Part shown: piece by piece, positions 29,671-36,133 of the stretch
How the letters are laid out: each line of letters opens with the position of its first letter
Numbering within the stretch: position 1 is the first letter of the stretch
Source: a virus
IMG/VR virus record: IMGVR_UViG_3300043256_000267
Span: 1-55,579 of that record
DNA: 55,579 nt
Strand: one strand, 5' to 3'
Program-made: the position numbers and the translations under genes
Notes under the pieces: generated by a model
What the model saw: the letters and a program-made list of their open reading frames with translations, nothing else
The model's database searches: none
Told to the model about the DNA's origin: nothing

Positions 29671-30742
29671 CCTTTCCAAAATGACGGAAGTGCGGGAAGT
29701 TTCGCTGCGGTCTACATTCATGTCGGACAGCGAACGGTGTCCTCGGTGCGCCCTGTTGCGCCACCGGGCCGGGCTTGTTCCGCGTGGCCACACATCCGAC
29801 GCACGATTCCGCGGGGACATTATGCACAAGATCGTCGCCGAGATCCTCCGCGGCAAGATGCAGGAGCAAGCAGAGAGTGCCGCCCATACTCGCTTGACCG
29901 AAACATCGCAGAGCATTGTCGACTCGCTCACGGATTCTGGATATACGCCCGCGGGCAAGACTCCAGAAGAAGCGATCAAGAGCCTGGAGACCGAAACCAA
30001 GGTTGCTATCGCCATGTCCCGCGCCTACTGCAAATTCTTCGGTATCCGCGCCGGCTCAGCCGACGTTCTCGTGGATCACGATGGCGAGATCATCCACCAA
30101 GCGCTTCCTATCCACAAAAACTCGGTGGAACTCCACATCCGTATCGTCCAGCCGCAAGTAGGTGGTCCTGGAGAAGCCGGCACACTGGATGGGGTGCTCA
30201 TTGACGAACCCAAGCGTTCGCTGTACGTGCTCGACCATAAGTCCTCTGGTCTGGACATTGTGCAGTACATCCGCACGCTTCCACTTGCCGCGCAAACACT
30301 CTTGTACCCACGCTTGGCCCGAATGTTTTGTGGGAGCGGCGACTTGAAAGTAGCCGGTATCATCTACAACGTGATCCGCACGCCGACTATCCGCATGAAG
30401 AAGGAATACGGTGGGAGCATCGACAAGTATTGTGAAGCTGTAGACAAATGGTACCGCGGAGAGCACAATTTCGAGGCGGTGATGGCCCAGACGATCATTC
30501 GCCCTTCTCCAGAGTTAAAAGTGCTCTCGACACAACGGCTTGACAATGCTGCGCGTTACTGCACAGCGCCACCCCTGCTGGAGAACTTCCCCGCCACGGG
30601 CGGCACTGCGTGCAATGCGTACAACTCGCTTTGCCAGTTCATCGGGTTATGTACAACAGACACAAGTTTGTGGCCAGAACAGCTAGAGCGGTACGATAGA
30701 GACTGGCGCGACGACGAATCCAAAACAGGAGAGACCCCGTGA
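29660..30742 (+). CDS. PD-(D/E)XK exonuclease (Cas4/RecB-like)
   Basis: This 360-residue protein has the core GTLDGVL (D177), then LYVLDHK with D192 and K194, and an upstream H56 in RGDIMHK, the usual RecB-family nuclease order. CPRC near the N terminus and three cysteines near the C terminus (TACNAYNSLCQFIGLC) could hold an Fe-S cluster as in Cas4 and AddB. The ATG at 29660 (GGAG seven bases upstream) is preferred to a GTG at 29639. It is followed by a Sak4-like ATPase, so the pair probably performs end resection and annealing. Confidence 0.8.
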   Translation: MISDLSKMTEVREVSLRSTFMSDSERCPRCALLRHRAGLVPRGHTSDARFRGDIMHKIVAEILRGKMQEQAESAAHTRLTETSQSIVDSLTDSGYTPAGKTPEEAIKSLETETKVAIAMSRAYCKFFGIRAGSADVLVDHDGEIIHQALPIHKNSVELHIRIVQPQVGGPGEAGTLDGVLIDEPKRSLYVLDHKSSGLDIVQYIRTLPLAAQTLLYPRLARMFCGSGDLKVAGIIYNVIRTPTIRMKKEYGGSIDKYCEAVDKWYRGEHNFEAVMAQTIIRPSPELKVLSTQRLDNAARYCTAPPLLENFPATGGTACNAYNSLCQFIGLCTTDTSLWPEQLERYDRDWRDDESKTGETP

Positions 30743-31698
30743 CTACGACTCAAAGCGTAACGAACGTAATGACCAAGCGCGCGGTGAAGTTGCCCGCCGC
30801 GCTCACCGGTAAGATGAGAGTGTGCGCGCCGTTTGAGGCACCGGACCTGGACTCGTTGTTCCTTGTAATCCAGGGGCGTCCCGGCTGCGGCAAGTCCTCG
30901 TTGGTCGCATCCAATCCGCGCTGTCTCTTTTTCGATCTGGAGAAGAACGCGGGTACAGTAATCGACCCTGCCGCCGAGCGCGTGCAAGTGCGGCCCACGT
31001 CGACTACCGCCGCCAAAGACATCCGCGCCGGCGTAGATGGCTTCCTGTCTGCCTACCGCACCGACACTGCACTCCGCGAGGCGATTTCCACAATCGCGTT
31101 TGACTCGTATGACCGCCTTGTGGAGATTTTCCTCCGGGACCTCTGTCGCGAGCACAACTTGGAGGACGCCGGCGAGTACAAGACCGGCCACGGCAAGGGG
31201 TACTTTAAGGTCCGCGATGAGCTGTTTGACATGTTCGAGCGCATCCTGCAAGCCGGGTTGGGTGTTATGCTCACGGCCCACTTGGGGCCACAGGACATTC
31301 GTATTCCCGGCAAGAGCGAACCAGAAACACACATCACGCTCTCGGTGTCCAAGACATTCCGCAACACGCTGGTCCGCACACGGCACATGATGTTTCGCAT
31401 AGAGTGCCAGCCCGTTATGATTACCAAGACTACTGCTGCCGGTGTCAAGATCAAGTTGCCGTCCAACGATCCGTCAGCGTGTGAGTACGTGCTTATTACC
31501 AACACGGCTACCAACGCCAACGATTTCGACTCGCCCAAGTCGTCAGTCCCACTCGGTTCCAAGTTAGTCATCCCCGCGGCGGGCGGCTGGCAGGCACTTC
31601 GGGATGCCTACGCCGGTGCTGTAGAAACACGAAGAAACCAGAGCCGCGCCCTTGACACCGCGGCTCCCAAAGGCAATAATCAAACAGGAGGACAGTAA
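30739..31698 (+). CDS. Sak4-like RecA-fold ATPase (recombinase/annealing)
   Basis: This 319-residue protein has Walker A GRPGCGKSS at 46-54 and Walker B TIAFDSYD near residue 122 in a short RecA-like core, typical of the AAA_24/Sak4 group of phage single-strand annealing ATPases. It starts at a GTG overlapping the nuclease stop, with GGAGAG upstream. It is expected to pair single strands during recombination-dependent replication, with the nuclease before it and the candidate DNA-binding protein at 31951. Confidence 0.8.
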   Translation: MTTTQSVTNVMTKRAVKLPAALTGKMRVCAPFEAPDLDSLFLVIQGRPGCGKSSLVASNPRCLFFDLEKNAGTVIDPAAERVQVRPTSTTAAKDIRAGVDGFLSAYRTDTALREAISTIAFDSYDRLVEIFLRDLCREHNLEDAGEYKTGHGKGYFKVRDELFDMFERILQAGLGVMLTAHLGPQDIRIPGKSEPETHITLSVSKTFRNTLVRTRHMMFRIECQPVMITKTTAAGVKIKLPSNDPSACEYVLITNTATNANDFDSPKSSVPLGSKLVIPAAGGWQALRDAYAGAVETRRNQSRALDTAAPKGNNQTGGQ

Positions 31699-31889
31699 TG
31701 GCTACGCTACTTGAAGATGCAGTTCGCGCACTGGTCGGACCGGCCGCAACAGTCGACTTGGTGTCTGATGATCTAGACTTCATGGTGAACGACGCTGCCG
31801 GCGGGAACATGGACGACGCCTTTGAACTCGGCGTTAAAGCCGGCGAAGCTTCGATGGCCCGGCAAGTTTCGGAACTTTTGAGCAGTTAA
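31698..31889 (+). CDS. Small acidic protein
   Basis: This 63-residue acidic helical protein (LLEDAVRALVGPAATVDLVS) overlaps the Sak4 stop (TAATG). No family recognised. Confidence 0.55.
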   Translation: MATLLEDAVRALVGPAATVDLVSDDLDFMVNDAAGGNMDDAFELGVKAGEASMARQVSELLSS

Positions 31890-31950
31890 ATCTGGAGCGC
31901 GCAAGTAGCCGCTCCGTCCGTCAGTCAGTTACAGCAAGAGGAGAATTTCA

Positions 31951-32430
31951 ATGTCGGAAGAGCAAGGATTCATGGACGTTCTGGCCGGGTTCATTCCCGT
32001 TGCCAGAGACACCGAAGTTGGGGACGGTGGCTACTTTATTCCCAAGGGCGAAAAGCATCTGTCCCTCAACACAGCCGAGTTCGAGCCGGGCACGAATGAC
32101 TACGGCCCGTTCGTCAAGGCCACCCTTACTTGGGGCATCTGTGACCCCGGTGAGGACCAAGACCGTGAGTTCTCGACTGTGTATTTTGTGAACCCCACCA
32201 AAGACGGTAAGCTGTCCTTTGGCGGTCAAGACCTTCTGCGCCTCGCCGCGGTATTTGCAGGCGAGCCGATCGCGGACAACAACCCCGTCAACGCCGTGGC
32301 AGTCATTCAAGGTTCCATCAGCGCTGTCATCAAGGCCAAGTGCTCCGTGCGCAAGGACAAGAAGTCGGGCAACGAGTACCCCCGCGTCCGCCCGCTCTCC
32401 CTGGAAGCTACCCCCGGGGATTCTCAGTAA
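31951..32430 (+). CDS. Candidate single-stranded-DNA-binding protein
   Basis: This 159-residue, mostly beta and acidic protein has a GGYFIPKGEKHLSLNTAEF start to its core and a PFVKATLTWGI strand; the C-terminal part is charged. Phages commonly encode an OB-fold ssDNA-binding protein next to a Sak4-like ATPase, and length and composition fit. I see no diagnostic motif. A strong AGGAG site precedes the ATG. Highest spacing in the operon (about 60 bases) lies before it. Confidence 0.45.
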   Translation: MSEEQGFMDVLAGFIPVARDTEVGDGGYFIPKGEKHLSLNTAEFEPGTNDYGPFVKATLTWGICDPGEDQDREFSTVYFVNPTKDGKLSFGGQDLLRLAAVFAGEPIADNNPVNAVAVIQGSISAVIKAKCSVRKDKKSGNEYPRVRPLSLEATPGDSQ

Positions 32431-32491
32431 CCGCACCCCTGTATGGGAACCATGCCCGCCAGAGCGTGGGAATAAAAAAAAATCTGGCAGT

Positions 32492-32593
32492 CCGGCGGTG
32501 GCGTAAATGGCAACCGCATGGGATGGCATCTGGACACGAAAGTGGTCATTCCTGCCCTGAGAGGGTTTGCAGGTTCGAGTCCTGCCCGCCGAA
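32492..32593 (+). ncRNA. tRNA-like element with irregular anticodon domain
   Basis: CCGGCGG (32492-32498) pairs with CCGCCGA (32586-32592) at six of seven positions. GCG/CGC forms a D-arm around TAAATGGCAAC, and GCAGG-TTCGAGT-CCTGC is a canonical T-arm. CCCT-GAG-AGGG gives a class II-type variable arm. The anticodon domain is wrong: a GGGATG/CATTCC stem closes a 21-base loop containing its own CAC-GAAA-GTG hairpin, so no anticodon can be read. It may be a degenerate tRNA, a tRNA mimic, or a tRNA with an insertion. Confidence 0.5.
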
Positions 32594-32642
32594 ATGGAGA
32601 CTGAGTGGGGCGACACCTGCCCGGATGACAAATACGCATGGG

Positions 32643-32662
32643 CCATTGGTGGGGACCGGTTG
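32643..32662 (+). repeat. 20-bp dispersed repeat, copy 5
   Basis: Exact copy, intergenic, 50 bases after the tRNA-like element. The stretch 32431-32739 holds only these two features and no gene I can support. Confidence 0.95.
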
Positions 32663-32739
32663 GGGTCATGCGTTCCAGTCGTCCAAAGTGGCGTGACTGC
32701 TGGAGAGACAGCGATTTTCTAACCAAAAAGGAACTACCC

Positions 32740-32958
32740 ATGAAGTTTACAGTGAGCAACAACGAGCGGCCCGACATCGTTTTCCGCGCCGAAATTGATG
32801 ACGACGGGGACTTAATGCTGTACGCCAATGGCTACAAGCTACTCTTCATCACGCACAGGACGGGATGCTTAGTCCCGATGGATGTACCGGACGACCAGCT
32901 CGCGGCGTTGGCGGGGTTATCATTTAATAAAAAGGGCCGCATTACGATATCCGTATGA
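32740..32958 (+). CDS. Hypothetical protein
   Basis: This 72-residue beta-rich protein (MKFTVSNNERPDIVFRAEID) starts at the ATG at 32740 after AAGGA; the longer frame from 32638 would be translated repeat sequence and is rejected. Overlaps the next gene by ATGA. Confidence 0.55.
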   Translation: MKFTVSNNERPDIVFRAEIDDDGDLMLYANGYKLLFITHRTGCLVPMDVPDDQLAALAGLSFNKKGRITISV

Positions 32959-33182
32959 GCAGAACACACAAAGGACAAAAAGCAGCGCCGCAGTGCAACG
33001 AGCCCGATGCCGAACGCGAGGTCCCTACTGTGTGCCGGTGGTGCAAAGGCACGCACGAGATAACCATCAACTTCAAGACCAAGCCGTGCGATTGCGTAAA
33101 GCAGGAAAACACTGGTTGCGTGGGACAGGAGAACATTGGCCGTGGATGGCACGTGAAAAAGACGTTCACTGTGGGTGCGTAA
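32955..33182 (+). CDS. Small Cys-rich protein
   Basis: This 75-residue protein has CRWC plus CDC, with CV and CN nearby; likely one zinc site of the CxxC...CxC kind found in small phage proteins with a TVCRWCKGT core. Basic N terminus. Confidence 0.55.
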   Translation: MSRTHKGQKAAPQCNEPDAEREVPTVCRWCKGTHEITINFKTKPCDCVKQENTGCVGQENIGRGWHVKKTFTVGA

Positions 33183-33186
33183 GGGG

Positions 33187-33206
33187 CAACCGGTCCCCAC
33201 CAATGG
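33187..33206 (-). repeat. 20-bp dispersed repeat, copy 6
   Basis: Exact copy in reverse orientation, intergenic, ending 28 bases before the next ATG. It is only 544 bases from copy 5 and opposite to it. Confidence 0.95.
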
Positions 33207-33234
33207 TCAATTTTACATTTGAGGGAGAAAACAG

Positions 33235-33444
33235 ATGAAAATTGTGGGCTGTGATATTACTTTGGTGCCGGTGTCGAGTCTTGTGCCCGGCAGCACGTTT
33301 CGGTACGGTAGCGATTACTACGTCAGCACGTGTGCCGGGGTACGTAAACAAGACATTTGGGGAATCAATCTGGAAAATGGCAATTTTATCACCTCCGCTT
33401 CGACGGTGGTAGAGCCTGTAGTTATGGAAGCGCGCGTGTTGTGA
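33235..33444 (+). CDS. Hypothetical protein
   Basis: This 69-residue beta protein (VGCDITLVPVSSLVPGSTFR) lies behind GAGGGAG; the stop overlaps the next GTG. No family recognised. Confidence 0.5.
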   Translation: MKIVGCDITLVPVSSLVPGSTFRYGSDYYVSTCAGVRKQDIWGINLENGNFITSASTVVEPVVMEARVL

Positions 33445-33938
33445 GGCAGACGCGTGTACAACTAGATCTGCACACGCACTGGCGGGCGCCGGGGCAGGCA
33501 AGCGGGGTCAAGGTGCGACTGGCTGCGGCGCGGATGCTAATGGCTGTGAAGATCGCCATGCGTAGCCTGCCCGCGCAGACACGAATCGCGTGGGGTGGGC
33601 CGTACTCGCAGGAGCCGCCGGTCATGCGCGTGGTGTGGGGGTGGCCGCTAGCGGATGACTGGCACAAGATCGGTGTGTACTCAGGCTTGGCCGACAGTGA
33701 CCCGCGCACGCGAATGCGGTGGACTGTCTCCAAGCGCGCGCTCCGTTTGCAGATGGGGCACGAAACGCTCCCTTGCAGCAAATGGAACGGTGTACTGTCT
33801 TGTGATCCCGATGAGGAAACCTCGATGCGCATAGTCCTTCACGCGCGCCCGCAGTCGTACGTATCGCGCACGCCCTCCAAGACGCGCCCTGTAGCCCCCG
33901 GACCCAACGATCCTTTCCCGGAGATTGTGTTGCCATGA
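33441..33938 (+). CDS. Hypothetical basic protein
   Basis: This 165-residue protein is rich in Arg, Trp and Pro, starting at a GTG that overlaps the previous stop. The centre contains RIAWGGPYSQEPPVMRVVWG and it ends with FPEIVLP. No family recognised. Strongly basic, so nucleic-acid contact is possible. Confidence 0.5.
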   Translation: MRQTRVQLDLHTHWRAPGQASGVKVRLAAARMLMAVKIAMRSLPAQTRIAWGGPYSQEPPVMRVVWGWPLADDWHKIGVYSGLADSDPRTRMRWTVSKRALRLQMGHETLPCSKWNGVLSCDPDEETSMRIVLHARPQSYVSRTPSKTRPVAPGPNDPFPEIVLP

Positions 33939-34132
33939 AAGCGTGGTTGAAAGACAAGCTGCGGTGTTGGTGTTATGATATCGGCTGGTGTCCAACTTGC
34001 CGCCGGTTGATTAGGCACGAACGATGCGAACCGTTTGCCGACTGCGGCTGCGGTTTGATAGAGTGGACAGGAAAGCCACCGTTGCTGGAGAGGCTGCGGT
34101 GGTGGCTGGACCGTGTCGTCCCGCGAGGGTAG
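33935..34132 (+). CDS. Small Cys-rich protein
   Basis: This 65-residue protein has CWC, CPTC, C and CGCG motifs suggesting a zinc site, and a C-terminal Trp-rich amphipathic helix (LLERLRWWLDRVV). ATGA overlap with the gene before. Confidence 0.55.
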   Translation: MKAWLKDKLRCWCYDIGWCPTCRRLIRHERCEPFADCGCGLIEWTGKPPLLERLRWWLDRVVPRG

Positions 34133-34133
34133 C

Positions 34134-35303
34134 GTGAAGCGGCTAGATGAACTATACCAAGAAGCGTTTGGGTGGGGGCCAGCGCAGTTGGCGTGTGTGC
34201 ATCTGGCGCTGGGGTGCTACCTGGCGCCGCGGTGGCCGGCGCATCAGAGCCCTGCGTGGGCTGTAATGGTTGGCCCGCAATCGTGTGGCAAGAGCACCAT
34301 CCTGAGCATGTTCGATGGCATCCCGTACAGCGTGTGCGTAGACCATCTAACACGCAATGCGCTTACGTCGTGCTACTCGGACGAGGATGACCCAGAAGCG
34401 GACCACTCGCTGTTCCACAAGCTGTCGGTAGGTACGCATCCGGTGGGGGAAAAGGTGTGGATTGTGCAAGAGCTATCGTCCATACTCGCGATGGAGCCTG
34501 TGGTCCTGGAGAAACACTTTGCAGACCTGCGCGCGGCCCACGTGGGCAAGCATGTGTCTCATGGCGGCATGTCCGGTACGCGCGTTCGCAACATTGGGTC
34601 GTTCGGTATGCTGATCGGGACGACGGAGGCGTTCGAGCCGATACGCGCCAAGATGACTACGTTTGGGGACCGCTTCCTGGCAATTCGCATGGCCCGGCAC
34701 GCGGACGCGTTTGAGGACCTGCGCGCCGAGTCTGATCGCGCTTGGGCCTGTGATGCAAGAAAGCAGGCTCAGATGAAGCTCCTAATCCGAGAAGAGACGC
34801 ACAAGATCATCAACCGCGGCATTGCCAATTTGTCTAGCCCGGTAACTGGGCAGGACCCGCCTACGATTTCGATTCCGCCTGCGCTGGCAGACCGGCTGTC
34901 TGCGTGGACCACGATCCACAGCACGTTTGCGACGGCGCCGCTGCACAACGGCGTACTGGCAACTGCGGTGGGCAAGCCGTATCGTATAGTGGAGCAGGTA
35001 CGTTCGTGGGGAGACACGCACGCGCTTTTGAACGAACGGACCGAGTGGAACGAGTCCGAAATGTTGGTGGCCCGGCGCGTGTTCCAGGACTCAATGCCGC
35101 GGGGCCACTGGGATTTGTTATCGGCGCTCGCGCAGCCCAACGGCGCGCCTACCACAAACATGAACCTGATTCGACAGTGGGCCTATCTGGGTGCGGTGGA
35201 AACCACGGATGGTTCGGACATAGAATACGGTAGGGAGCGGACGTACCGCCTCACAAAGAAGTATTGTCAATTGGCAGAAAGGACAGGGTATTTTGATGGC
35301 TAG
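34134..35303 (+). CDS. P-loop ATPase, possible helicase/primase-associated motor
   Basis: This 389-residue protein has Walker A GPQSCGKST at residues 47-55 and Walker B-like VWIVQEL at about 108-114 in a AAA-like core, with a winged-helix-like C terminus. This layout resembles the ATPase half of phage and plasmid primase-helicases (superfamily 3 and relatives), but no primase domain is present. It starts at a GTG two bases after the previous TAG. Being the only helicase-like candidate in the replication operon, it may be the replicative helicase; confidence in that detail is low. Confidence 0.6.
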   Translation: MKRLDELYQEAFGWGPAQLACVHLALGCYLAPRWPAHQSPAWAVMVGPQSCGKSTILSMFDGIPYSVCVDHLTRNALTSCYSDEDDPEADHSLFHKLSVGTHPVGEKVWIVQELSSILAMEPVVLEKHFADLRAAHVGKHVSHGGMSGTRVRNIGSFGMLIGTTEAFEPIRAKMTTFGDRFLAIRMARHADAFEDLRAESDRAWACDARKQAQMKLLIREETHKIINRGIANLSSPVTGQDPPTISIPPALADRLSAWTTIHSTFATAPLHNGVLATAVGKPYRIVEQVRSWGDTHALLNERTEWNESEMLVARRVFQDSMPRGHWDLLSALAQPNGAPTTNMNLIRQWAYLGAVETTDGSDIEYGRERTYRLTKKYCQLAERTGYFDG

Positions 35304-35880
35304 CAACAAGTGGTGTACAACGGTTGATGGTAAAGAAATCAACCTGTTTGATCCAGACCCGTCTATATTCACAGTGGACCGCATCGCGAACGCGTTAGCG
35401 CGGATCAACCGGTTTGCGGGCGCCTGGGAACGCGCCGTCAGCGTGGCCCGCCACTCCATGCGCGTGGCCGAACGTCTCCGCGCGGACGGCTGTGACATCG
35501 AAACTCAGTTGCAAGGACTTTTCCACGATGCCGCCGAAGCCTTCACCACTGACATTCCTTCTCCGCTCAAGAAACTCCTGTTTGTCGCGGCCCCTCGGCT
35601 TGGGAAGGAATACGTGACTTACGAGAGGTTTGAGAATTTTCTAATCCATTCCATCTTTGATTGGTTAAGAATCGAATGGCCGCTGCGGCCGGAAGTACAT
35701 ACAGCGGACAAGCTGCTTACAGAACACGAAAAGCCTTGGGTTGCTGGCAAAGAGTGCAACCTGTATCGTGGCTTGTCAACGGACCCGGACGTTGTTGCGG
35801 AGGCGTTCAAGATTCGTGCGGAGAATCTGTTCAACGAGCGCGCGCACGCCGCCGACCTGATTAGAGGAGCGAGCAAATGA
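35296..35880 (+). CDS. HD-domain phosphohydrolase (DatZ/YfbR-like)
   Basis: This 194-residue protein has H53 in ARHSMRVAE, the HD pair at 77-78 (FHDAAEAF), TDIPSPLK at about 85-92, and a final Asp in TADKLL (about D138). Phage HD proteins with this pattern (NALARINRFAG, then VARHS) include DatZ, a dATP triphosphohydrolase, and YfbR-like nucleotidases. Together with the dNTP pyrophosphohydrolase at 29179 it suggests adjustment of the dNTP pool. The ATG at 35296 overlaps the end of the ATPase gene. Confidence 0.75.
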   Translation: MASNKWCTTVDGKEINLFDPDPSIFTVDRIANALARINRFAGAWERAVSVARHSMRVAERLRADGCDIETQLQGLFHDAAEAFTTDIPSPLKKLLFVAAPRLGKEYVTYERFENFLIHSIFDWLRIEWPLRPEVHTADKLLTEHEKPWVAGKECNLYRGLSTDPDVVAEAFKIRAENLFNERAHAADLIRGASK

Positions 35881-36128
35881 CTCGCATTGAGCAACTTGAA
35901 CAAAGCTGGCGCAATCTGGAAGCGGACGTGTCCAGCAAACTCCGCAAAACCAACGCGCGGTCAAATACCTACACGGAGAGACGTTGTCGCGAGCGCGATC
36001 CTAAGAGCAAATTTCCTTCTCTGCCGTCTAGTGACGAAACTATTGAACGGGCCAGAGCCGCCGAGCTAGCATCTACACTGGATTTGATTCATACCGCGAT
36101 GCGCGAGTTGGGGTTGCGGTATGATTAA
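35877..36128 (+). CDS. Small helical protein, last gene of the rightward operon
   Basis: This 83-residue charged, helical protein (IEQLEQSWRNLEADVSSKLRK) has ATGA overlap with the HD gene. It ends five bases before the convergent leftward late gene ends, with no terminator between. Confidence 0.55.
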   Translation: MTRIEQLEQSWRNLEADVSSKLRKTNARSNTYTERRCRERDPKSKFPSLPSSDETIERARAAELASTLDLIHTAMRELGLRYD

Positions 36129-36133
36129 GTGGG

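Noticed and set aside
30556-31386. 276-codon leftward ORF
   Set aside because: Antisense to the RecB-like and Sak4-like genes, both with intact catalytic motifs.
32492-32593. Ordinary tRNA gene call
   Set aside because: No seven-base anticodon loop can be drawn, so only a tRNA-like element is reported.
21629-36128. Z-genome (2-aminoadenine) phage
   Set aside because: DatZ-like and MazZ-like genes are present but PurZ is not visible, so the full pathway cannot be claimed.
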